Assembly: GCF_013282665.1 (NCBI RefSeq)
Contig: NZ_CP054041.1
Coordinates: 2,710,001 to 2,774,000, forward strand
Direction: 5' to 3'
From: Listeria monocytogenes
Lineage (GTDB): Bacteria > Bacillota > Bacilli > Lactobacillales > Listeriaceae
DNA: 64,000 nucleotides
The notes beneath the pieces were generated by a model, which had not been told where the DNA came from, made no database searches, and saw only the letters and a list, made by a program, of their open reading frames with translations. The translations under genes and the position numbers were made by a program. Shown piece by piece: positions 56,736 to 64,000 of this stretch (within the stretch, counting starts at the first letter, position 1; every line of letters starts with the position of its first letter).

Positions 56736-57706
56736 TGCCTAATAATTTGAATTTTATCGGTCTGATTTGTATCAATTCTTGCAGTTCCGCCAATTGGGAA
56801 TGTCGCAAGTGGCTGTGTATGCCCAAAATCTGCACCAGATATAACTGGGATTTTTTGTAATGCTGTTTTTGTTGCAATAATATATGCTAATTTCTCCACT
56901 GTCATCGCTGTCTTCTGTTGGAAACGACCGATTACCAGCCCTTGAATATCATCTGCACCAGGTTGACTAAGCAGCGATTCCAAATCGCGATCGAATGTTT
57001 CTGGAATAGTCATAAAATCATCTTCAATAAATAAAATTGTCCCCGCCAAATTAGGCATGTATTCGGTTCCTTGGAGTAAATTAAGCGTGCATAAGTTCCC
57101 GCCAATGATGATTCCTTCTGCCACTCCAGGTTGCATAACAACTAGTCCTTCATTCGGGATGAAATTGCGATTTTCTTGGTCCAAATACCATTCGTCATCA
57201 CTCCATGTAGCACTTTCTTTTAACGCAAATGGTTCTTTTTGTAATAAACAATCACTAAATGATTCCATTACATACTCCAGACCTTTTTCCATGGAAAAAC
57301 TGGAAAAATGCGCACCAGAATAAGTAATGAGTTCTGTTTGTGTGTAGATAGCCGTTGCTAATGCCGTGATATCCGAAAAACCACATAAAATTTTAGGATT
57401 TTCCGAAATTAAATCATAATCCAAATATGGCAACAATTGATTGCTATTAAAACCGCCAATAACCGTCAAAATCGCTTTGACACTCGAATCATTAAAGGCT
57501 TCATGGATATCAGCAACCCGCGAACGAATGCTTGAACTCATCATGCAATCCATTTCTGCCACATGTTCGCCAAAAGTGACTTTAAAACCCATATCAGTTA
57601 GGCACTTAACGGCAATTTCTACTTGATTGTCAGCCATAATACCGATAGAACGACTTGGTGAAATAATCCGAATTTCATCGCCTTGTTTTAATTTTGCTGG
57701 AATCAT
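56732..57706 (-). CDS. LD-carboxypeptidase / MccF-like (S66 family)
   Basis: 324 residues. Nucleophile Ser in GFSDITAL near residue 113, with the Glu/His pair in the C-terminal domain (GADFGHTQPLATFPIGG). S66 members either trim tetrapeptides in cell-wall recycling (LdcA) or detoxify microcin C-like compounds (MccF); sequence alone does not decide. Overlaps tag by 4 bases, so co-transcribed. It starts at an ATG within the tag stop. Confidence 0.88.
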   Translation of the reverse strand: MIPAKLKQGDEIRIISPSRSIGIMADNQVEIAVKCLTDMGFKVTFGEHVAEMDCMMSSSIRSRVADIHEAFNDSSVKAILTVIGGFNSNQLLPYLDYDLISENPKILCGFSDITALATAIYTQTELITYSGAHFSSFSMEKGLEYVMESFSDCLLQKEPFALKESATWSDDEWYLDQENRNFIPNEGLVVMQPGVAEGIIIGGNLCTLNLLQGTEYMPNLAGTILFIEDDFMTIPETFDRDLESLLSQPGADDIQGLVIGRFQQKTAMTVEKLAYIIATKTALQKIPVISGADFGHTQPLATFPIGGTARIDTNQTDKIQIIRH

Positions 57707-58284
57707 TTCGCCGCCTCCTTATTTAACGTATGGAATGGACATGAAACCAAATGATCGTCAAGAATGCCAATTGCTTGTAAATAAGAATAAATAATCACAG
57801 GGCCAACAAACTTAAAACCACGTTTCTTTAAATCTTTACTAATTTTTTCTGATAGTTCTGTGCTAGCTGGCACTTGCCCCATGCTCTGCCATTCATTAAT
57901 AATACGCTCATTATTCGTAAAACCCCAAATATAGTTTGCAAATGAGCCGAATTCAGCTTGGACTTTTTGCGTAGCTAAGGCATTTGTACGAACTGCTTTC
58001 ACTTTAAGACGATTCTTCACAATAGCCGCTTCCTCGACAATCGTCGCCAGCTCATCGTCCGTCAGGCGTGCACATTTATCAATATCAAAGTGAAAAAAAG
58101 CTTCTTGATAGGCTTTTCTTTTATGTAAAATTAATCTCCATGAGAGTCCAGCTTGTGCTCCCTCTAAATTGAGCATTTCAAATAAATATGTGTCGTCTTT
58201 ACTCGGGACACACCATTCTGTATCATGATATTCTAGTTCAAACGGGTCATTAATTGACCAAGGGCAACGTAATTCTTCAGACAA
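57703..58284 (-). CDS. tag: DNA-3-methyladenine glycosylase I
   Basis: 193 residues, base-excision repair of 3-methyladenine. RCPWSIND, YHDTEWCVP near residue 20 and DDHLVSCPFH near 180 hold the Cys/His ligands of the zinc snap; ESAQAGLSWRLIL-like LEGAQAGLSW has the catalytic Glu. Normal length. First of the tag - LD-carboxypeptidase pair. Confidence 0.95.
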   Translation of the reverse strand: MSEELRCPWSINDPFELEYHDTEWCVPSKDDTYLFEMLNLEGAQAGLSWRLILHKRKAYQEAFFHFDIDKCARLTDDELATIVEEAAIVKNRLKVKAVRTNALATQKVQAEFGSFANYIWGFTNNERIINEWQSMGQVPASTELSEKISKDLKKRGFKFVGPVIIYSYLQAIGILDDHLVSCPFHTLNKEAAK

Positions 58285-58296
58285 AGCAAGTTCCTC

Positions 58297-58530
58297 CTAT
58301 ATAGTTAAAATGTAATGCACACTGATTAAAACAGCCACAAATAGTCCGACGCAACTCCAAATTAGTCGTTTCTCTTTCCACTGACTAACTGCCACAGCAA
58401 TGCTTAATGCTAAAAATAAAAAGAGTAGCCAGTTCGGAACGTCGGGTTGATAGTTACTCGTGAAAACAAGATACCCTATTACTGCTGCAATTATTCCAGT
58501 CGCTATAAAACTGATTTTCTGATACCTCAT
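58297..58530 (-). CDS. Small two-helix membrane protein
   Basis: 77 residues from the ATG at 58530 (GGAGG nine bases upstream), with hydrophobic segments at about 7-23, 31-47 and 56-75. No family recognised. 12 bases before tag, so probably the first gene of that operon. Confidence 0.72.
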   Translation of the reverse strand: MRYQKISFIATGIIAAVIGYLVFTSNYQPDVPNWLLFLFLALSIAVAVSQWKEKRLIWSCVGLFVAVLISVHYILTI

Positions 58531-58612
58531 TCGCTCAAGCCTCCTATTAACCAATAATAAAACATATGTTCTGTTTTTGCAAGCAACAATAAAAAAGTCG
58601 CAAAAAAAAGAG

Positions 58613-59017
58613 CTAAACTTTTGCTATTGAAACCTGCATATCCTTTGCCAACACCCAACCACATAAGCCATAGGAGGAACTAATTTCAAATGCTTTATAG
58701 CCATTTTTATGGATATATTTAACCAATTCGTTTTTTGTATCGGTTGTATGATAATTAATTGGCCAGCCATAATTTCTATTTTTTTCAATAAATTCTTGGT
58801 TTTGTTCATAGAAAAAAGCTGGAGTACCTTCTTCAATATCAAAAATAATACTATCTTTTTGTTCATTTTCGAATAAGTGTGCTAAATAGCTTTCGAAAAT
58901 GATATCTGTGTTTTCGCTAACTTTATCACCATATGAGTATTCGGTTCTAAGTCGTAATTGCTCATTTTCAAAATCAACTTGATAAGACTTAATAATATTA
59001 TCATGTACCTGTGAAAT
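58613..59017 (-). CDS. Orphan acidic protein, probable ATT start
   Basis: The frame is open from a GTG at 59098 (161 codons), but no ribosome site precedes that GTG. AAAGGAG at about 59029 lies 9 bases before an ATT at 59017, in frame, giving 134 residues beginning with the sense of (M)SQVHDNIIKSYQVDFENEQ. A promoter (TTGTAG, 17, TATATT on the minus strand) lies inside the would-be longer coding part, which favours the short form. The product is acidic, cytosolic, with no recognised family; GLCGWVLAKD near the end. I mark it as accessory because it lacks a known Listeria or Bacillus counterpart in my memory. Confidence 0.55.
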   Translation of the reverse strand: MSQVHDNIIKSYQVDFENEQLRLRTEYSYGDKVSENTDIIFESYLAHLFENEQKDSIIFDIEEGTPAFFYEQNQEFIEKNRNYGWPINYHTTDTKNELVKYIHKNGYKAFEISSSYGLCGWVLAKDMQVSIAKV

Positions 59018-59042
59018 AAGAATCATCTCCTTTGTATTATTG

Positions 59043-59071
59043 AGATACGCCTTTACATACTCAATATAGCA
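59043..59071 (-). promoter_or_regulatory. Possible promoter of the orphan gene
   Basis: TTGTAG, 17 bases, TATATT on the minus strand, shortly upstream of AAAGGAG. A second possible pair (TTGTAT, 16, TATTAT) lies about 50 bases further upstream. Confidence 0.45.
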
Positions 59072-59129
59072 TACTGGATTACGAGCTACAATAGACACGA
59101 TACTTATAATAGATTATGCTGTTTTGAAT

Positions 59130-59161
59130 ACAAAAGAACAGGGACTAGATTAGCCCCTGTT
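59130..59161 (-). terminator. Terminator after acnA
   Basis: AACAGGG / TCCCTGTT stem with the tail TTCTTTTG on the minus strand; moderate strength. Confidence 0.65.
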
Positions 59162-59173
59162 ACATTTTTCATG

Positions 59174-61876
59174 TTATTTCAATTTGCCACGAAGAACCAT
59201 TGGTAAAATCCCACCATGACGGTAATAGTCAATTTCCACTTCAGAGTCAAAACGTGCAAGGACATCAAAAGTAAAGCTTGAACCGTCTTCACGAACAGCG
59301 GTTACTTTTACCAGGTCTCTTGGCGCTACTTCTTCGCCGATTTCAACTTGCAAGCTTTCTGAGCCTGTTAAGCCAAGCGTTTCTGCATCTTCACCTGGTT
59401 GGAACTGAAGTGGTAAAACACCCATCATAACAAGGTTAGAACGATGAATCCGTTCATAGCTTTTCGCGATAACTGTTTTAATTCCTAGTAAATTCGTTCC
59501 TTTGGCAGCCCAGTCACGTGAGGATCCCATTCCATAATCGTCGCCAGCAAGAATGACTAAACCAGTGTTATTTTCGATATATTTTCTAGATGCGTCATAA
59601 ATGGACATCACTTCGCCAGTTGGCCAATAAGTCGTATAGCCACCTTCTGTACCTGGTGCGATTTGATTTTTAATACGAATATTCGCAAATGTCCCGCGCA
59701 TCATTACATCATGATGACCACGACGAGAACCGTAGGAGTTGAAATCACGAATTGCCACGCCTTGTTCTTGCAGGAATTTTCCAGCTGGGGTATCTTTGCC
59801 GATTGCTCCGGCTGGCGAAATATGGTCGGTTGTAACAGAATCACCAAATTTACCAATAACGCGGAGACCAGATAAGCTCTCTACTTTGCCAGCTTCTTTT
59901 GCTAAATTATCAAAGAATGGTGAGTTCGCAATATACGTCGAGTTTTCATCCCATTTGTATAGGGCATCTTCTGTTGTCTCAATCGCATTCCAAGCTTCGT
60001 TTTCATCAAATACATGGGCATATTGTTCACGGAAAAGTTCTGGTGTTACCGTTTCTTCTACTAATGCCTTCACTTCTTCTGAACTTGGCCAAATATCGTC
60101 TAAGAAGACTTCTTCGCCATTATTACCGCGTCCAATTGGTTCTGTTAGCATGTCGACATTTGTTGTCCCAGCAAGCGCATAGGCAACGACTAGTGGTGGT
60201 GAAGCTAGGAAGTTTGCTTTTACAAGTGCATGAATACGCCCTTCAAAGTTACGGTTACCACTTAATACCGCAGAAACAAGCAAATCACTATCTTGTATTG
60301 CTTCTTCAATTTCTTCTTTCAATGGACCAGAGTTTCCAATACATGTCGTACAACCATAACCAACAAGGTCAAACCCTAGTTTTTCTAAATATGGAAGTAA
60401 GCCCGCTTTTTCCAAGTAGCCCGTTACAACTTTGGAGCCTGGCGCCAAGGAAGTTTTTACGAATTTTGGTACTTCTAAGCCTTTTTCAACTGCTTTTTTA
60501 GCAACCAAACCAGCGCTTAACATCACATATGGGTTAGAAGTATTCGTACAACTTGTAATAGCCGCAATCGCAACGGAACCAGTCTTCATGATAGATTGAT
60601 CACCATTACCGAATGTAACAGTTACTTCTTTATCTAAAGCTGATTTATCAAGTCCGAAACCTTGGTTGCCTGCTTTGGCGGTAATCGATTCGCGGAATGT
60701 TTCTTTCATTTTTGAAAGTGGAATCAAATCTTGCGGACGTTTTGGTCCAGCCAAGTTTGGCTCAATCGCAGAAAGATCGATTTCCACAATTTGCGTGTAG
60801 TTTGGTTCTACTTTTTCTGGTGTGAAGAATAAATCATTTGCTTCTAAATAAGCTTCTACTAGCTCGATTTGTTCTTTGTCACGGCCAGTTAGTTTTAAAT
60901 AATTAAGAGCTTCTTTATCAACTGGGAAAAAGCCACAAGTTGCGCCGTATTCTGGCGCCATATTCGCAACGGTTGCACGGTCAGCAAGTGGCAGTGTCGC
61001 AACACCCGGACCATAAAATTCCACAAATTTACCTACTACTTTTTGTTCCCGCAAGACTTGGGTAACTTTTAAAGCGAAATCGGTTGCAGTTGCGCCGTTT
61101 GGTAGAGCACCTAGCAATTTCACACCAATAACTTCTGGAATTGGGAAGTACGATGGTTGACCAAGCATGCCGGCCTCTGCTTCAATACCGCCCACGCCCC
61201 AACCTAATACACCAATCCCGTTAATCATCGTTGTATGGCTATCTGTTCCGACAAGGGAATCTGGAAACGCTACAAATTCGCCGTCTGCTACTTCATTCGC
61301 AATAACGACGTTTGCTAAATACTCTAAGTTAACTTGGTGAACGATACCTGTTGCAGGTGGTACTGCGCGATAGTTATCAAATGCTTTTTGCGCCCAATTT
61401 AAAAACTGGTAACGTTCCATGTTGCGCTTGAATTCGAGTTCCATATTGATTTTCAGTGCTTCTGGATTCGCATAGCTGTCTACTTGCACCGAGTGATCGA
61501 CGACTAAATCGACCGGGATTTCCGGATTGATTTTTTCAGGATCGCCGCCAAGGTCCGCCATGGCTTTACGTAAAGAAGCTAAATCAACTACTGCCGGAAC
61601 ACCTGTGAAATCTTGCAAAATAACACGAGCTGGTTTGAATGGTACTTCCCCTTCGTTGCCATCTTTCGACCAATGGGCTAAATCTTCTACGTGAGAATCC
61701 TTAATTACCCGCCCATCTGCTTGTCTTAGTACCGATTCCAGTAAAACACGTACAGAATAAGGTAATTTCTCAATGTTTGTAAGCTTGTCCTCTTCTAAGG
61801 TTTTAAGTTTGTAATAATGATACGTTTTGTCGTTCAGTTGAAATGATGCTTTTGCTTTTTCTTTCCAATTAGTCAT
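59174..61876 (-). CDS. acnA: Aconitate hydratase
   Basis: 900 residues from the ATG at 61876 (GGAGGAAACG upstream); the open frame extends further but without a ribosome site. Fe-S cluster Cys in [10 protein letters not shown] and [10 protein letters not shown], and the C-terminal swivel domain with [12 protein letters not shown]. Converts citrate to isocitrate; the family also binds mRNA when the cluster is lost. Listeria runs an incomplete TCA cycle, so this serves glutamate synthesis. Preceded by a CcpC-type operator. Confidence 0.96.
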   Translation of the reverse strand: MTNWKEKAKASFQLNDKTYHYYKLKTLEEDKLTNIEKLPYSVRVLLESVLRQADGRVIKDSHVEDLAHWSKDGNEGEVPFKPARVILQDFTGVPAVVDLASLRKAMADLGGDPEKINPEIPVDLVVDHSVQVDSYANPEALKINMELEFKRNMERYQFLNWAQKAFDNYRAVPPATGIVHQVNLEYLANVVIANEVADGEFVAFPDSLVGTDSHTTMINGIGVLGWGVGGIEAEAGMLGQPSYFPIPEVIGVKLLGALPNGATATDFALKVTQVLREQKVVGKFVEFYGPGVATLPLADRATVANMAPEYGATCGFFPVDKEALNYLKLTGRDKEQIELVEAYLEANDLFFTPEKVEPNYTQIVEIDLSAIEPNLAGPKRPQDLIPLSKMKETFRESITAKAGNQGFGLDKSALDKEVTVTFGNGDQSIMKTGSVAIAAITSCTNTSNPYVMLSAGLVAKKAVEKGLEVPKFVKTSLAPGSKVVTGYLEKAGLLPYLEKLGFDLVGYGCTTCIGNSGPLKEEIEEAIQDSDLLVSAVLSGNRNFEGRIHALVKANFLASPPLVVAYALAGTTNVDMLTEPIGRGNNGEEVFLDDIWPSSEEVKALVEETVTPELFREQYAHVFDENEAWNAIETTEDALYKWDENSTYIANSPFFDNLAKEAGKVESLSGLRVIGKFGDSVTTDHISPAGAIGKDTPAGKFLQEQGVAIRDFNSYGSRRGHHDVMMRGTFANIRIKNQIAPGTEGGYTTYWPTGEVMSIYDASRKYIENNTGLVILAGDDYGMGSSRDWAAKGTNLLGIKTVIAKSYERIHRSNLVMMGVLPLQFQPGEDAETLGLTGSESLQVEIGEEVAPRDLVKVTAVREDGSSFTFDVLARFDSEVEIDYYRHGGILPMVLRGKLK

Positions 61877-61922
61877 CCACGTTTCCTCCTTCAATTCTTG
61901 AAACGATTGGTCTCTCTCATCT

Positions 61923-61951
61923 ATTGTACTTAAAAACAAGCGATAAGTAAA
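61923..61951 (-). promoter_or_regulatory. acnA promoter
   Basis: TTTACT, 17 bases, TACAAT on the minus strand; start point near 61916. An ATAA/TTAT half-site at 61943-61946, about -28, corresponds to the second CcpC half-element of Bacillus citB. Confidence 0.72.
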
Positions 61952-61974
61952 CAAAGAGAATCCTCTATATTTTG

Positions 61975-61989
61975 ATAACTTTTTCTTAT
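61975..61989 (-). promoter_or_regulatory. CcpC operator of acnA
   Basis: ATAA-N7-TTAT dyad, exact match to the CcpC element, centred about -66 from the predicted start point, the same place as in Bacillus citB. CcpC control of this gene in Listeria is in the literature; the exact bases here are read from the sequence. Confidence 0.78.
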
Positions 61990-62031
61990 AACAGAAAAAT
62001 GAATGACAACGGAGTGCCATTCATCTGTATT

Positions 62032-62835
62032 TTATAAACCTAAATTGGTTAATGCTTGTTCTAGCGAGCCAAATGATTCGAGTTTTGAAATGTTAGAACC
62101 TACTTGGATTGTGCGTTGAGCGAAACTCGGACGCATACCAGAAAGTATTGGTACTAAGCCAATTAATTTAAAGGATTGAATCATATCTTCCATATGTTTG
62201 GTTGCAAAATCATCTTTTAATACCGCACTGGAAAAATCAATGACAATCGTATCTAAATTTAACTTATCCGCAGATTCTATAGCTTTTTCTTTCATGAAAT
62301 AGCCTCTATCGTCATCCAAACTACCAACAATTGGTAAGACGCCGATAGAATCAGTGATAGGAATAATTCGTGTAGATAACTGAATTATTTCTTTTCGCTG
62401 CGCTGCGACTTGCTTTCTATTTTCTTGCATAAATCCTTCTAATAACTGTTGTTGAATCGACGAAAGTGTATCTTTTATAGCAAGCATAAATTGGATAATG
62501 TCGGCATCTGAATAAAAAACTTTTTCCGTTTCTTTCCATTTGACTAAACTAGTGATGATATATTTTTCGACTTCGCTCATATGTTGATGAATTTTTCTAA
62601 TATCGGTCTTATCATTGAAACGTCTTTTACCAATACTTTCAAAATCGCGTTCCTTCACACCAGTTATTACATCAATAATCATGCCACATGATGCGGTGCT
62701 CAGTGAGCGAATAGAGGCTTCCTCTTCCCCGCCGCTAAGTCTTAATTTAAATTCATCTGTTCCACTATAATAGTTTTCATAAAACATATTCACTAACTCT
62801 GAACGACGACTAATCAAAAATTCCTTAATTTGCAT
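62032..62835 (-). CDS. Stressosome RsbR paralogue (globin-like sensor + STAS)
   Basis: 267 residues. Residues 1-150 form the non-haem-globin-like sensory domain (no conserved proximal His evident); 155-267 the STAS domain (VLPIVGSLDDDRG, TIVIDFSSAV, LIGLVPILSGMRP). RsbR proteins form the stressosome core with RsbS and, once phosphorylated by RsbT on two Thr, release it to switch on SigB. Both Thr positions (175 and 209 by alignment with RsbR1) are Asp here. ATG at 62835 behind AAGGAG. Upstream of acnA on the same strand. Confidence 0.88.
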   Translation of the reverse strand: MQIKEFLISRRSELVNMFYENYYSGTDEFKLRLSGGEEEASIRSLSTASCGMIIDVITGVKERDFESIGKRRFNDKTDIRKIHQHMSEVEKYIITSLVKWKETEKVFYSDADIIQFMLAIKDTLSSIQQQLLEGFMQENRKQVAAQRKEIIQLSTRIIPITDSIGVLPIVGSLDDDRGYFMKEKAIESADKLNLDTIVIDFSSAVLKDDFATKHMEDMIQSFKLIGLVPILSGMRPSFAQRTIQVGSNISKLESFGSLEQALTNLGL

Positions 62836-62858
62836 AAACTTCTCCTTTTTCACCGATA

Positions 62859-63281
62859 TTATCTTGCAAAAATTAAGATGTTATCTGCATGTAAATTTTC
62901 AATCATTTTATCTACTTGTTCCGCTGTTAAATCAAAGTCTTCTAATAATCTTTTTACCGATTTATCGTCTGTTTTTGAGAACCATTTAGCGAAGGGACCG
63001 GCAGCATATAAAGCGCCATATTTAGGATTGTACGCTTGTGGAATAACAATCGCTCCACTTAGAGATTGTAGGATTCCAGAAATAATACCGAAAGCCTCTT
63101 CGTTAACTGGACGTTCGATTTCGATATTTTCTTTTTCTGCTAAAGTTTCTAAGTTCTTGTTGTGTTTGGATTTGGCTAGAACAGAAATATCTTCTTTTTC
63201 ATAGCCCTCACTTACTAATTTGCTGATGATTTCCTCTGCTGCACCAACATTTTGAACTGCGAATACTTCCCACTTTTTCAT
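62859..63281 (-). CDS. General stress protein 17M-like (YflT domain)
   Basis: 140 residues; KWEVFAVQNVGAAEEIISKLVSEGY is the 17M/YflT domain start, an alpha/beta flavodoxin-like small domain seen in SigB-controlled proteins. The C-terminal half is helical with a hydrophobic stretch (FGIISGILQSLSGAIVIP). Its ATG shares one base with the stop of the SNF2 gene (TAATG), so it is translated by coupling. Next to an RsbR paralogue, so a general stress link is likely. Confidence 0.82.
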   Translation of the reverse strand: MKKWEVFAVQNVGAAEEIISKLVSEGYEKEDISVLAKSKHNKNLETLAEKENIEIERPVNEEAFGIISGILQSLSGAIVIPQAYNPKYGALYAAGPFAKWFSKTDDKSVKRLLEDFDLTAEQVDKMIENLHADNILIFAR

Positions 63282-64000
63282 TATTTGTCATCCCTTCCAT
63301 TATCCAATTGTAAAATTTGTTTGATTTCTTCTGTACTTAATTTTCCTAGCATTTGTTCGCCCGGTTGGATTAGTTCGTCCACTAGCGCTTGTTTTTTCTT
63401 TTGCAAATCAAAAATTCGTTCTTCTATCGTGCCTTTTGTAATCATTCGGAACACTTGGACGACGCGTTTTTGGCCGATTCGGTGAGCACGACCAGTGGCT
63501 TGTTCTTCTACAGCTGGATTCCACCATAAGTCGTATAAAATGACGGTATCCGCGCCAACAAGATTGAGTCCAGTTCCGCCAGCTTTCAAGGAAATTAAGA
63601 AAATATCGTTCTCTCCTTCATTAAAAGCATTGACCATATCAAGCCTTGTTTTCGATGGAGTTTTACCATCCATGTAAAATAAGGACTGCCCCTCTTCTTC
63701 TAATTTTTGGCGAATAATTCCAAGCATACCTGTGAACTGGGAGAAAAGGAGAATACGTTTACCGTTTTCTCTTGCTGTCTGTATTGTATCAAACAACTGT
63801 AGTAATTTACCAGATTCACCTTGATAATTTTCCACAAAAAGACTTGGATCACAACAAATTTGGCGTAAACGGGTTAATCCTGCCAACAATTTGATTCGTT
63901 CTTCTCCAGCATTTCCATTACTCGCTTCTAAATCTGCTTGAATTTTTTCTAAATAGGCTAAGTAAATTGTTTTTTGTTCATCAGTTAATTCAGAATACAG
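63281..64000 (-). CDS. SNF2-family helicase, C-terminal part
   Basis: 240 codons, running off the right edge; the frame is open through 64000 with no start. Helicase C-terminal domain motifs: LAGLTRLRQICCDPSL, LLFSQFTGML (motif IV), SLKAGGTGLNLVGADTVILYD (motif V) and ATGRAHRIGQKRVVQVFRM (motif VI, Arg finger). A DNA-dependent ATPase of the bacterial Snf2 type; the N-terminal SWIM and DEAD parts lie outside. Confidence 0.93.
   Translation of the reverse strand: MYSELTDEQKTIYLAYLEKIQADLEASNGNAGEERIKLLAGLTRLRQICCDPSLFVENYQGESGKLLQLFDTIQTARENGKRILLFSQFTGMLGIIRQKLEEEGQSLFYMDGKTPSKTRLDMVNAFNEGENDIFLISLKAGGTGLNLVGADTVILYDLWWNPAVEEQATGRAHRIGQKRVVQVFRMITKGTIEERIFDLQKKKQALVDELIQPGEQMLGKLSTEEIKQILQLDNGRDDK

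Noticed and set aside
59739..60501. Long open frames (147 and 200 codons) on the plus strand inside acnA
   Set aside because: They are antisense to the conserved coding sequence of acnA, have no ribosome site, and their translations are Leu/His/Gln- or Ser-rich, as expected of shadows.

Overview
The window is chromosomal, low-GC Gram-positive DNA that matches the genus Listeria (sensu stricto, L. monocytogenes or a very close relative). The evidence is an 866-residue AdhE of the 'Listeria adhesion protein' type, the arg-thiI-ezrA-rpsD-tyrS-ccpA gene order, a stressosome RsbR paralogue beside aconitase, and Bacillus-like ytp/ytx/ytm gene neighbourhoods. The species call rests on recalled family and synteny knowledge, not on a search. 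Nearly everything is core-genome housekeeping. I see no CRISPR array, prophage, insertion sequence, tRNA or rRNA.

Layout. 1-3.6 kb: start of a YtxK-like methyltransferase, Tpx peroxidase, RDD membrane protein, SppA protease (minus strand) and an NAD kinase (plus). 3.6-4.0 kb: a small frameshift-damaged orphan gene. 4.2-9.3 kb: arginine operon argCJBDF behind one strong promoter. 9.4-13.7 kb: thiI, its partner cysteine desulfurase, and ezrA. 13.9-19.3 kb: free-Met-sulfoxide reductase, rpsD with its S4 leader, tyrS with a T-box, ccpA, DAHP synthase. 19.4-22.5 kb: a stress operon ytxG-ytxH with a SigB-type promoter, aminopeptidase, and a 2-Cys peroxiredoxin behind a PerR-like box. 22.5-33.4 kb: murC, sftA, ytpR/ytpQ/ytpP, M42 peptidase, a CsoR-family protein without cysteines, lactonase-like YtnP, trmB, YtmP kinase. 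33.5-40.2 kb: MarR/EmrB drug-efflux pair, D-amino-acid transaminase, pepV, Nudix, NAD(P)HX dehydratase, PAP2. 40.2-43.5 kb: two adjacent paralogous 537-residue MurJ/YtgP-type transporters. 44.1-51.0 kb: complete trpEGDCFBA operon controlled by two consecutive tRNA-Trp T-boxes, each with its own terminator. 51.3-56.7 kb (plus): adhE with a Rex-like operator, VOC protein, ABC transporter. 56.7-64 kb (minus): LD-carboxypeptidase, tag, two small orphans, acnA with a CcpC-type operator, an RsbR paralogue, a 17M-like stress protein, and the end of a SNF2 helicase.

Most of what is interesting here is regulation. One window carries three T-boxes, an S4 leader and candidate sites for ArgR, CcpA, CcpC, Rex, PerR, SigB and a MarR repressor. 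It also carries an unexplained 12-bp palindrome shared by two neighbouring promoters. I found no convincing new multi-gene system. The best leads are the tandem T-box with unequal T-box bases, the Cys-less CsoR protein, the RsbR paralogue with Asp at both phospho-Thr positions, the shared palindrome, and the two small damaged or oddly started orphan genes.
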